A stretch of DNA of 38,518 bases from Aquidulcibacter paucihalophilus (GTDB lineage Bacteria; Pseudomonadota; Alphaproteobacteria; Caulobacterales; Aquidulcibacteraceae). The stretch is from NCBI RefSeq assembly GCF_002105465.1, contig NZ_NCSQ01000039.1:148-38665 (forward strand), given 5' to 3'. Below are positions 1-7,153 of the stretch, piece by piece. The stretch's first letter is position 1, and each line of letters starts with the position of its first letter. The notes beneath the pieces were generated by a model. It searched no databases. It saw only the letters and a program-made list of their open reading frames with translations, and was not told the DNA's origin. The translations under genes were made by a program, and so were the position numbers.

Positions 1-100
1 ATTCCAAGCAATGCCACCCTACCTTGGCGTGCGCCACCCAGCGGGGACCCCACAGGACTTTGAGGCACTCGGTCTGCGCCCCAGCTTCCAGGTCCAGCAT
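1..100 (-). CDS. Possible partial ORF running off the left edge
   Basis: An open frame starts with ATG at 98-100 on the minus strand and stays open for 33 codons to the window edge. A GGGGAAG sequence lies about 6 nt upstream and could be a ribosome binding site. It would lie 29 bp downstream of the LysR stop, co-directional with it. I do not recognise the short visible peptide and it is too little to assign a function. It may be a real gene cut by the window or chance. Confidence 0.3.
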   Translation of the reverse strand, partial: MLDLEAGAQTECLKVLWGPRWVAHAKVGWHCLE

Positions 101-129
101 GACAACTTCCCCAAGGCAAAGCCTAAGGC

Positions 130-1035
130 TCAAAAAGTCTTGCCTGCGTCTTTGCGTTCGGCCATGCGGGCCTCGATGAAGTGGGCGAGGGCTTGGGCTG
201 CGGGGCTTTGGCGGGAAGGCTCAAGCAAGCACATATCGGCGGCTTCCAAGGACGGCCAATCGCCCAAAACATCAATGCCGTCTTGAATGAGCCCGCGCGG
301 CATCACCGCATAACCAAGACCGGCCCGTACAGCCGCCGCACATCCTGCATGACTGGGGCTGGTAAAGGCACTTGTCCAAGGCGCTTTAGCGCGGTCCAAT
401 GCTGCCAGTGCGCGCTCGCGGTACACACATGCTGAAGGCGACAATACCAAGGGCAAGGGCCGGGCGCGCTTTTCAAAAACAGCCCTTGCTTCCTCAAACG
501 CCTTGGGCAGCGCGTCACTTGACGGGCCAACCCAGACTAATTCCTCCCGCCAGATGGGGCGGGCACCGGGATGCACGCGTTCGGTAGATTGTTTGATCAG
601 CACAAGGTCATGCAAGCCTGCCTCAAACTCATCAATCAAGGTGCGCGTCAACGCACACGATACATGCAGCATCACGTGGGGATGGGCATTCATGAAAGCG
701 GCCAGAATATCAGGCAGATGGGCGGTCGTGAAATCTTCCGGCGAACCAAACCGCACTTCACCGGCAATCTCTTGTGAGCGAAAGCGCGCCAGCATGGCAT
801 CGGCCGAAGCAATCATGTCCCGCGCATAGCCCAGGAGCTTTTCCCCATCCTGGGTCAAACGCACATTACGAGTATCGCGTTCGATCAATTGGCGATCGAA
901 GATTTCTTCGAGCTTCTTGATTTGGCCCGACACAGCCGATTGCGACCGGCCCACCAGGATACCGGTCCGCGAGAAACTGCGGGTATCAGCCAGCGTTACA
1001 AAGGTACGCAAAAAGGCGGTATCGACGTCATACAT
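130..1035 (-). CDS. LysR-family transcriptional regulator
   Basis: A 301-residue protein of normal LysR length. An N-terminal winged helix-turn-helix spans about residues 5-65, with the typical SQSAVSGQIKKLEE recognition segment, followed by a LysR substrate-binding fold. The frame is open much further upstream (to 1365) and an ATG exists at 1047. I chose the ATG at 1035 because GAGGGAAG lies at the right distance before it and because the HTH begins directly after. It is divergent from the SbtA-like gene at 1201, the classic arrangement in which a LysR protein controls its neighbour and itself from the shared intergenic region. Regulation of that transporter-like gene is inferred from the layout; the effector is unknown. 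Confidence 0.9.
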   Translation of the reverse strand: MYDVDTAFLRTFVTLADTRSFSRTGILVGRSQSAVSGQIKKLEEIFDRQLIERDTRNVRLTQDGEKLLGYARDMIASADAMLARFRSQEIAGEVRFGSPEDFTTAHLPDILAAFMNAHPHVMLHVSCALTRTLIDEFEAGLHDLVLIKQSTERVHPGARPIWREELVWVGPSSDALPKAFEEARAVFEKRARPLPLVLSPSACVYRERALAALDRAKAPWTSAFTSPSHAGCAAAVRAGLGYAVMPRGLIQDGIDVLGDWPSLEAADMCLLEPSRQSPAAQALAHFIEARMAERKDAGKTF

Positions 1036-1200
1036 GGCTTCCCTCATGCGACGCTGGCTGCGCGCCGTCAACGTCAGTTTCGACGACGGAGGCCCTCTCG
1101 CCACGGTTTTTCCGATAAATCTAATCAGCTTTTCAGGTTTCTCGTTTGTTGAGCAACCCCCTATGCAGCGGCCCCGCACCCCCCGGGACAGGAGCCAAAC
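1036..1200. promoter_or_regulatory. Divergent LysR/sbtA-like promoter region
   Basis: The 165 bp between the two divergent starts must hold both promoters and, by family precedent, the LysR operator. An AT-rich block lies at about 1108-1150. A clear AGGAG ribosome binding site at 1190-1194 serves the gene starting at 1201. I could not pick out one convincing T-N11-A operator or a strong -35/-10 pair by eye, so only the region is reported. Confidence 0.4.
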
Positions 1201-2187
1201 ATGCCAGTGGAAGTATTGCTTGAAAACCTCATCTCGCCGATCACTTTGGCATTTTTGTTGGGCATGATCGCCACTTTGATCAAGTCGGATTTGGAAATCC
1301 CCGAAGCTGTCATCAAGATTTTTGCGATTTTTCTGTTGTTTTCGATTGGTCTGCAAGGCGGACAAGAGCTTGCCAGCGTGGCCTTTAAGGACATTGCCAA
1401 TGGCCTTGGGGTGACTGCCGCCTTGATTTTCATTTTGCCCCTGATTGCATTTTTGGTTGCCAAATTCGTTCTGCGCTTTGACACACCCAATGCAGCAGGC
1501 GTGGCGGCTCTCTATGGTTCGGTCTCCTCAGTGACCTTCGTGGTTGCCCGCACCTATGCGGAGAGCAAAGGCACCCCGATGGACGGCTATGTAACAGGGC
1601 TTGTCGCCCTTATGGAGCTCGCGATTTTGGTCGCCCTGTTTTATGGCCGCTTTGCGATGAGCCGGTCCAATGGTGAGCCGGGCAAGCTGACCGAGATTTT
1701 GATGGAGACCCTGCGCGGGCGCGGCCTCGTCTTATTGGGGGGTGGCCTTCTCATCGGGGGCCTGATTGGCGAAAAGAATTTCACCAAGATCGAGCCCTTC
1801 TTTGTCGATCTGTTTCGCGGTGTTTTGGTCCTGTTCCTGCTGGAAATGGGCATGACAGCGGCACGTCACTTAAAGGAATTTGCCAAAGTGGGCCCGGCTA
1901 TGGCGGTATTTGGCGTGGTGATGCCGATGGTGCATGGGGCGCTGGCCTCAGGGCTTGCAACCTGGGCAGGCCTGCCCTTGGGCTCTGCCTTTGTCATCGG
2001 GGCGGTTGCGGCTTCTGCCTCTTACATTGATGCGCCCGCAGCCGTGCGCGCCACCTTCCCAACCGCAAATCCTGCCATCTATCTTACCTCCTCACTCGGC
2101 ATCACCTTCCCCTTCATGCTGATCATCGGGGTGCCGACCGTGTATCAGATGGCGGTTCTGTGGCGTGGGGTGTTGGGGGGTGGGTAG
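1201..2187 (+). CDS. SbtA-like sodium-dependent bicarbonate transporter family protein
   Basis: A 328-residue integral membrane protein with about ten hydrophobic segments and almost no soluble parts. The start (LLENLISPITLAFLLGMIA), the following FAIFLLFSIGLQGG segment and the inverted-repeat layout of two membrane halves match the SbtA/DUF897 family, whose cyanobacterial members import bicarbonate with sodium. Whether this proteobacterial member carries bicarbonate is not shown by sequence. Cyanobacterial SbtA is usually paired with the PII-like SbtB; no SbtB gene is adjacent here, and a divergent LysR gene takes the neighbour position. The ATG at 1201 is set by AGGAG six bases upstream. 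It is probably located in the inner membrane. Confidence 0.82.
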   Translation: MPVEVLLENLISPITLAFLLGMIATLIKSDLEIPEAVIKIFAIFLLFSIGLQGGQELASVAFKDIANGLGVTAALIFILPLIAFLVAKFVLRFDTPNAAGVAALYGSVSSVTFVVARTYAESKGTPMDGYVTGLVALMELAILVALFYGRFAMSRSNGEPGKLTEILMETLRGRGLVLLGGGLLIGGLIGEKNFTKIEPFFVDLFRGVLVLFLLEMGMTAARHLKEFAKVGPAMAVFGVVMPMVHGALASGLATWAGLPLGSAFVIGAVAASASYIDAPAAVRATFPTANPAIYLTSSLGITFPFMLIIGVPTVYQMAVLWRGVLGGG

Positions 2188-2378
2188 AATTTGTTGCTTT
2201 GGTACGGTTGAAGGCAAGACGAGCTGCGCAACTTCATGCGGTGGCCCGCACAGCGGGTGGCTCATGTGCGCCTATGCATACCTTCTTGACCGGTTTAGCG
2301 GGAGCTTCATGAACGGGGAAGCTGGCCGCGAAGCGGGCTGAAGGGGGACGGTGCCACAAAAACTCTCCCCCTGCCCTC

Positions 2379-2408
2379 TAGACAGACACCCAAACTAAGG
2401 CACTATGG
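2379..2408 (+). promoter_or_regulatory. Candidate promoter for the 2413-2594 transcript
   Basis: TAGACA at 2379-2384 (5 of 6 matches to TTGACA) is followed after 18 bp by CTATGG at 2403-2408, resembling the alphaproteobacterial CTATAT-type -10. It would start RNA near 2413-2416, just before the strong ribosome binding site. The -10 element is weak, so this is tentative. Confidence 0.33.
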
Positions 2409-2441
2409 TCGTCCCATTAGCAACTGAAAGGAGGTGATCCT

Positions 2442-2504
2442 ATGTCTCATTGTCCGCGCCTGAGTGAAATGTCTGTCAGGATCCCTTCGGAGGCGAACGC
2501 TTAG
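2442..2504 (+). CDS. 20-codon ORF behind a maximal Shine-Dalgarno sequence
   Basis: ATG at 2442-2444 opens 20 codons ending with TAG at 2502-2504; the peptide begins MSHCPRLSEM and ends SEANA. The ribosome binding site GAAAGGAGGTGATCC at 2426-2440 puts GGAGG seven bases before the ATG. The peptide has no recognisable domain, signal or membrane segment. It could be a leader peptide, a translated part of a regulatory RNA, or untranslated with the pairing serving another purpose. The spacing argues for translation. Confidence 0.4.
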   Translation: MSHCPRLSEMSVRIPSEANA

Positions 2505-2558
2505 CGATTAGAAGCGTTTCTTCGAATTGAGACTGGGCCGTTTCACCGGTCTGGCAAT

Positions 2559-2590
2559 AGAAAGGTCGCTGGGCAACCAGCGACCTTTCT
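2559..2590. terminator. Strong bidirectional hairpin terminator
   Basis: Arms 2559-2572 and 2577-2590 pair perfectly over 14 bp around a GCAA tetraloop. On the plus strand the end runs TTTCTTGTT; on the minus strand it runs TTTCTATTG. It therefore can end both the small transcript from the left and the lysS-GNAT operon, whose last stop lies at 2598. Confidence 0.8.
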
Positions 2591-2597
2591 TGTTGAT

Positions 2598-3131
2598 TTA
2601 AAGCACTTTGCCCATGATTTTGAGGGGGATGACAGCACCATTTTTGGCATGCTTCTCAATCACGTCGATCAGCTCATAGCCGCAGCGGCGATAGAGCGGC
2701 TCGCCAGCCAACGTCGCCCCCATTTGCGCACTCTTAAAGCCTTCGGCACGGGCAGCGGCCTCGCCCGCATCAATAATCATTTGGCCAATGCCACGGCGCA
2801 CATGGTCTGGATGGGTATACATGGCGCGAATCCGGGCAGGTTCGGTTGCGGGGTCTAAAAGGCGGTTATCGCGGCCTGCACTGTGATCGCCGCCATAGAG
2901 CGTGCCGCGCTGGCTCCAGCCGCCACAGCCGACGATTTGGCCGTCGTCCTCTTGGACGACAAAATAGGTGCCGTCCTCGATCAACTGGGTGTCGATCCCC
3001 ATGGTCTCGTGACTACCCTCAACTTGTTCGGGCGTCAGAAAGTCATTCATCAACTGCCCGATCGCCAAAGCCATCAAGGCCTTCATCTCGGGCATATCAT
3101 CAAAGGTCGCGACACGCAGTTTTAAGACCAT
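2598..3131 (-). CDS. GNAT-family N-acetyltransferase
   Basis: A 177-residue protein with the GNAT fold. The acetyl-CoA-binding motif A is seen around residues 100-120 as [18 protein letters not shown], preceded by the beta strand with [15 protein letters not shown]. The C-terminal [10 protein letters not shown] segment is typical of the last strands of the fold. The substrate cannot be told; amine-acetylating and protein-acetylating enzymes share these features. Its ATG at 3129-3131 lies inside the last codons of lysS, a 10-base overlap, so the two genes are almost certainly translated from one mRNA. The operon ends at the hairpin at 2559-2590. Confidence 0.87.
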   Translation of the reverse strand: MVLKLRVATFDDMPEMKALMALAIGQLMNDFLTPEQVEGSHETMGIDTQLIEDGTYFVVQEDDGQIVGCGGWSQRGTLYGGDHSAGRDNRLLDPATEPARIRAMYTHPDHVRRGIGQMIIDAGEAAARAEGFKSAQMGATLAGEPLYRRCGYELIDVIEKHAKNGAVIPLKIMGKVL

Positions 3132-4702
3132 GCAGCCAGCCTTTCCTCAATCAGAGCAATGGTTTCGGTCACACCAAATAGGGCGACAAAGCCGCCAAAG
3201 CGGGGGCCTTGTTCCTGGCCCAGCAAGACTTCATAGAGCGCTTTGAACCAATCGCGCAGGTTTTCAAACTGGTGGGTCTTGCCGACATCAAACACCATAT
3301 TCTGGATTTCATCGCCGTCGCGCATATCCGCCCCCATAGCTTCAAGGCGGGCTTTGAGGTCCAAGATGGCAGCACGCTCTGCTTGCGTCGGTGCACGGAA
3401 CTTCTTGGTCGGCTGAATGAAGTCGCGATAATAGGCTAGGGCAAAGCCTGCGAGTTGATCCAGCAAGGGCTGTTCAGACGGTGTCGCCTCCGGCGCATAG
3501 CGCTTGATAAAGCCCCATAGCACCTCTTTGGTTTCTGCATTGGCAGCTGAGACCAGATTGAGGAGCAGCGCAAAGCTGATGGGCGAGCCATCGTGCGGCG
3601 GCTGGCCATTATGAATATGCCAGACCGGGTTTTCGAGCTGCTTAGCCGGCTCTTCCCGCTGAAAGGCATCGAGAAACTGGACATATTCGTCCACCGCGCG
3701 CGGAATGACATCGAAATAGAGCTTTTTGGCCGCCCGCGGCTTTTGGAAGTTATACAAGGACAGGCTTTCGGGCGGCGCATAAGTCAACCATTGCTCGACC
3801 GAGATCCCATTGCCTTTGGACTTACTAATCTTCTCGCCATTTTGGTCGAGGAAGAGTTCATAGCAATATTGCAAGGGTGGCTCTGCGCCTAAGATGCGGC
3901 AGATTTTGGAATAGATCGGGCCATTGGTCTGATGGTCCTTGCCATACATTTCAAAGTCGACGCCCAGAGCTGCCCAACGCATGCCAAAGTCTGGTTTCCA
4001 TTGCATTTTAACATGCCCGCCCGTGACGGGGAGCGTGATATCTGTGCCGTCTTCATCGGCAAAGGTGACCGTGCCCGCCTTCGGGTCTGTCGCCTTCATC
4101 GGCACATAAAGGACGCGGCCCGTCGTGGGCGAGATGGGCAGGAAGGGACTATAAGTGGCGCGCCGCTCTTCGCCCAAAGTCGGCAACATGACGCCCATAA
4201 TCTCGTCAAACTTCTCAAGCGCCCGCAGAAGCGTGGCATCAAAGGCGCCCGAACGATAAAGCTCGGTGGCAGACTTGAACTGATAATCAAAGCCAAAGCT
4301 ATCGAGGAAGCCGCGCAAGCGGGCATTATTGTGCTGGGCAAAGCCTTCATGGGTGCCAAATGGGTCGGGCACATCGGTCAGAGGCTTTTGCAGATAGGGC
4401 TCTAAGGCGGCTGGATTGGGCACATTATCGGGCACTTTGCGCATGCCATCCATATCGTCGCTGACACAGATTAATTGGGTTTCGATCGTGCCATTGGTCA
4501 GTGCGATAAAGGCTTGGCGCACCATGGTTGTGCGCACGACTTCGCCAAAAGTGCCGATATGGGGAAGCCCCGACGGGCCATAGCCAGTTTCGAAAATGAC
4601 GGGTCCTTGCTTGCCGATTTTCTTGACCCGGTCCAGTAGCAAACGGGCTTGTTCAAAGGGCCAAGCCTTGGCTTCAGTTGCCAAAAGTGCACGGTTCGCC
4701 AT
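3122..4702 (-). CDS. lysS: Lysyl-tRNA synthetase, class I
   Basis: A 526-residue class I LysRS, the type found in archaea, alphaproteobacteria and some other bacteria instead of the common class II enzyme. It charges tRNA-Lys with lysine in the cytoplasm. The class I signature HIGH appears as HIGT at residues 48-51 (within [12 protein letters not shown]) and KMSKS as KISKS near residue 291. The length is right for the family. The ATG at 4702 fits the conserved N-terminal start; only a weak GAGACG ribosome binding site precedes it. It is the first gene of a two-gene unit with the overlapping GNAT gene. Confidence 0.96.
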   Translation of the reverse strand: MANRALLATEAKAWPFEQARLLLDRVKKIGKQGPVIFETGYGPSGLPHIGTFGEVVRTTMVRQAFIALTNGTIETQLICVSDDMDGMRKVPDNVPNPAALEPYLQKPLTDVPDPFGTHEGFAQHNNARLRGFLDSFGFDYQFKSATELYRSGAFDATLLRALEKFDEIMGVMLPTLGEERRATYSPFLPISPTTGRVLYVPMKATDPKAGTVTFADEDGTDITLPVTGGHVKMQWKPDFGMRWAALGVDFEMYGKDHQTNGPIYSKICRILGAEPPLQYCYELFLDQNGEKISKSKGNGISVEQWLTYAPPESLSLYNFQKPRAAKKLYFDVIPRAVDEYVQFLDAFQREEPAKQLENPVWHIHNGQPPHDGSPISFALLLNLVSAANAETKEVLWGFIKRYAPEATPSEQPLLDQLAGFALAYYRDFIQPTKKFRAPTQAERAAILDLKARLEAMGADMRDGDEIQNMVFDVGKTHQFENLRDWFKALYEVLLGQEQGPRFGGFVALFGVTETIALIEERLAAWS

Positions 4703-4822
4703 TCACGTCTCATTCTTTACTTGGAGTGGGAGGTTGTTGCCACGCCTTGTGGCGGAATCACGCCCTAAGGTCAAACCCCGCCCCTGCCTCAACCCACACA
4801 ACAGGCTGCCTTGCATGCCCGC

Positions 4823-4851
4823 TTGACAGGCCTAACCCGTGGGTTTATTTG
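4823..4851 (+). promoter_or_regulatory. Candidate sigma-70 promoter for the SRPBCC-marR unit
   Basis: A perfect -35 TTGACA at 4823-4828 is followed by a 17-bp spacer and TATTTG at 4846-4851. The predicted RNA start near 4858 leaves about 29 nt of leader before the ATG at 4887. The -10 hexamer matches only in its first half. Confidence 0.5.
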
Positions 4852-4886
4852 TAAATGTGTTTATTAATTGCGGTGGAGCGCCTGCC

Positions 4887-5303
4887 ATGATCACCCATGA
4901 AATGATAATCCAAGCCAAACCCGAAACCGTGTTTGCCCTCTACCAAGACGTTGGGAATTGGCCGCAGTGGGATGAGGAGGTTCTGGAGGTTTCTTTGCCG
5001 GAGGGATTAACCCCCAATGCCCGGGGCTGGCTCAAGCCCCGCTCAGGGCCAAAAGCGCAGATCAAGGTGGTCTCTGTAACCCAACCAACTCAATTCTGTG
5101 TCGAATCAGATCTGCCCGGTTGCACCATGGGCTTTGACCATCGCCTTGAAGCGACCACTCTGGGGACACGCGTAACCCACGGGGTTTACTTCAAAGGCCC
5201 AACAAGCTTTCTGTTCAAAAGATTGATTGGTCCGACGCTCAGTCGCGGCCTACCCGTGACCTTGCAAGGTCTCAAACAACTTGCTGAGGCCGCCGGACCC
5301 TAA
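4887..5303 (+). CDS. SRPBCC-family protein (START/Bet v1-like fold)
   Basis: A 138-residue soluble protein with the SRPBCC/polyketide-cyclase pattern: an N-terminal strand ITHEMIIQAKPETVFALYQD followed by a helix with the typical NWPQWDEEV segment, then a run of strands and a long C-terminal helix. Members bind hydrophobic ligands in a deep cavity; the ligand here is unknown. The frame opens at 4839, but ATG 4887 has GGAG eight bases upstream and begins exactly at the domain. A MarR gene follows after 25 bp on the same strand, suggesting a co-transcribed stress or ligand-response pair. Confidence 0.83.
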   Translation: MITHEMIIQAKPETVFALYQDVGNWPQWDEEVLEVSLPEGLTPNARGWLKPRSGPKAQIKVVSVTQPTQFCVESDLPGCTMGFDHRLEATTLGTRVTHGVYFKGPTSFLFKRLIGPTLSRGLPVTLQGLKQLAEAAGP

Positions 5304-5328
5304 ATACTCACGAAGGGGAGATTGCTGC

Positions 5329-5736
5329 TTGGATTGGGCGAAACTGTCGGACTATACAGGGCCTCAGGCCAGTCCGGGCTTTCAATATTGGGTGCGCTTT
5401 ATGGCGTGGCAACGCGGTCTCAATCATATCTTGCGTCCATTATCGCTCACACAGCCGCAATTTGCGCTCTTGGCCACCATCGGGTGGAAAACCCAAGACG
5501 GCAGCAATCTATCGCAACAACAATTGGCCGACTTTTTGCGCCTCGACCGGATGCTGGTGTCTCAGATCATCAGCCGTTTGGATCGAGATGGGCTTGTGAC
5601 GCGCAAACTTGCCGCAAACGACCGTCGCCGGAAGGGCGTGCGGCTGACAGCGCTCGGCATCGACAAGGTCAAACAGGCCCTGCCCTTGGTTGAAGGATTC
5701 GATAAGGCCTTCTTTTCAACGAGCCAGCCTACTTAG
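5329..5736 (+). CDS. MarR-family transcriptional regulator (TTG start)
   Basis: A 135-residue winged-helix regulator. The core is LTQPQFALLATIGW, then LSQQQLADFLRLDRMLVSQI as helix-turn-helix, then the wing with DGLVTRKLAANDRRRKGVRL. No ATG lies before the domain; TTG at 5329 is chosen because GAAGGGGAG (5312-5320) precedes it by eight bases. It directly follows the SRPBCC gene and its last 8 bp overlap the 3' end of the convergent amidohydrolase gene. It probably senses a small phenolic or lipophilic ligand as many MarR proteins do, but nothing in the sequence shows which. Confidence 0.85.
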   Translation: MDWAKLSDYTGPQASPGFQYWVRFMAWQRGLNHILRPLSLTQPQFALLATIGWKTQDGSNLSQQQLADFLRLDRMLVSQIISRLDRDGLVTRKLAANDRRRKGVRLTALGIDKVKQALPLVEGFDKAFFSTSQPT

Positions 5737-6760
5737 CCCCCATCGCGCGATGTTTGGCGCGCGTGGCCTCGTCCAGACGTAAGAAACGAGCCGCATTATT
5801 ATAGAGGATATCGCGCTTTTGCTGCGCGCTTAAGAAGGGTGCGTCCTCAATCACCTTGATGGCGATTTCAATCGTTTCCGGCCATACCATTTGATCGGAG
5901 CCAAACATGATGCGCTCACCAAAGCCAGCCTCAACCAAGGTCTGTAAATAGCGATAAAAAGCTGGTCTAGGCTGGGTGTAAACAATCACGCCTGTATCCA
6001 GATAGACTTGAGGGTGCGCATACAACAGAGCCAACGTGTCATCCAACAAGGGATAGCCCGCATGCATCACATTGATGCGGAGCTTTGGGTGCTTCACCAG
6101 CACATCTTCCAACAAAAGCGGGCTGCTCAATCGGGCACGATAGCCAGAGCCCGACATATAGGCGACACCTGGAGGGCCCGGGCCCACATGTAATGCTACG
6201 GGCAAATCATTGGCCTCAGCCGCCGCCCAAATAGGCTCCATCCTTGGATCATTGGGGGCGATGCCGATATATTGGGTGCCAAGCTCGCCAATCATCGTGA
6301 TGATGCCGGCCGCTTTCGCCTCAGCAAATTCCTTGGTTAAATTACCCTTCGGCGGAAGTTCGGGCAGAAGCCCATTCATGATCCGGTCTGGAGCCGCAGC
6401 CTTCCACACTTTCAAGCGCGCATATTTGTCGCTGACAACGCCGAACATATTGCGGCGATTCATAATCTCCAATGTTTTGGTGCGGATCTCATCATCGGTC
6501 ATGGGCGACCAGATTGGATCGGCGCATTTTGGATTTTTGAACCAAGCCATCAGGAAGGTTTCATAATCGGTGGTCTGATCCCAGGCTGGCATCGGGTCCA
6601 TGGGGCTACACATGGCTAAGGGGGCTGGACCCTGCTCATTGGCGGCAGAGGCATGCAGATGCATGTCAATAATCGGTTCTTGCGCATGTGCCATGGGCGC
6701 GGTGGTGACAATCAGGCCTGAAATCAAACAGGTGATGAACCAAGTCAAACAAGTCTTCAC
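5729..6760 (-). CDS. Exported amidohydrolase family protein (amidohydrolase_2 type)
   Basis: A 343-residue TIM-barrel metal-dependent hydrolase. A Sec signal peptide is visible at residues 1-26, ending AHA before Gln27, so the enzyme should be periplasmic or outside. Metal-binding residues are recognisable: H34 and H36 in DMHLHA, H191 in ALHVGPG, H233 in NVMHAGYP and D289 in FGSDQM. Most amidohydrolase_2 enzymes (decarboxylases, lactonases) are cytoplasmic, so the signal peptide is notable. The substrate is unknown. The 3' end overlaps the convergent marR gene by 8 bp. The ATG at 6760 is supported by the signal peptide that follows it. Confidence 0.85.
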   Translation of the reverse strand: MKTCLTWFITCLISGLIVTTAPMAHAQEPIIDMHLHASAANEQGPAPLAMCSPMDPMPAWDQTTDYETFLMAWFKNPKCADPIWSPMTDDEIRTKTLEIMNRRNMFGVVSDKYARLKVWKAAAPDRIMNGLLPELPPKGNLTKEFAEAKAAGIITMIGELGTQYIGIAPNDPRMEPIWAAAEANDLPVALHVGPGPPGVAYMSGSGYRARLSSPLLLEDVLVKHPKLRINVMHAGYPLLDDTLALLYAHPQVYLDTGVIVYTQPRPAFYRYLQTLVEAGFGERIMFGSDQMVWPETIEIAIKVIEDAPFLSAQQKRDILYNNAARFLRLDEATRAKHRAMGAK

Positions 6761-7153
6761 GTCAAACTATCCAATCAAATACACCAACTTTGGCTGATTG
6801 GGAGGCTAGCCAGTGGCCGTGGCTTTGACAAACGAAATCAGACCTCAGGATAAGATTTACTCAGTAGGCTGAAGGTTTTGCCTTCAAGTCCATCACCGCG
6901 GTCGCCCCGCACCTGATTTCGAAGATCAAGGCTTCGTCTGCCGCGGTTGCAGACAGATAGCTGCCATGATCCGACTTTTGGCTCCATTTGCCCCATGCCT
7001 AACGCAAAATTGACCGCGGAACCGTCTATAGTCATGGTAACGCCGTTAACCTAGGCTGGAAAATCACGCGGGGATGGCGCAGTCGGGCGAAGGAAGGCGA
7101 TCTTGGACGCCTTGAGAGACTTTGCCGTAAGCAGTTGAGGGGAAGTGCACAGG
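6761..7153. other. Intergenic region with three adjacent small hairpins
   Basis: This 393-bp gap separates the divergent amidohydrolase and TRAP genes and must carry their promoters. Three perfect short inverted repeats follow each other: arms TGAAGG/CCTTCA at 6870-6886, CGAAG/CTTCG at 6920-6936 and GTCTGC/GCAGAC at 6936-6954. An open frame on the minus strand (6838-7035) has no recognisable domain and I do not call it. No strong -35/-10 pair was found by eye. Confidence 0.35.

Larger units (their letters stand above)
2413..2594 (+). ncRNA. Candidate structured small RNA or leader-peptide transcript
   Basis: This sits in a 410-bp gap between genes. It starts with a 15-nt sequence (2426-2440) exactly complementary to the alphaproteobacterial 16S rRNA 3' tail, followed by a 20-codon ORF (2442-2504). 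Then come a hairpin with arms AACGCTT 2496-2502 and AAGCGTT 2512-2518, a second with arms AGACTGG 2530-2536 and CCGGTCT 2546-2552 (one G-U pair), and a 14-bp terminator hairpin at 2559-2590. In addition GATCCT at 2436-2441, overlapping the ribosome binding site, can pair with AGGATC at 2478-2483. The regular hairpin series and terminator suggest a discrete transcript. I cannot match it to a named RNA family. The upstream part of the gap (2188-2378) shows nothing recognisable apart from a short CCCGC/GCGGG stem near 2244-2256. Confidence 0.5.

Noticed and set aside
1036..1365. N-terminal extension of the LysR protein
   Set aside because: The extension would run through the divergent promoter and into the SbtA-like gene, and it precedes the normal HTH start.
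2426..2440. Fragment of a 16S rRNA gene on the minus strand
   Set aside because: Only 15 nt match the rRNA end and the flanks show no further rRNA similarity. An ATG follows at ribosome-binding spacing, so it is read as a Shine-Dalgarno sequence.
7010..7032. TTGACC and TATAGT as a promoter for the TRAP operon
   Set aside because: The spacer is only 11 bp, too short for sigma-70.
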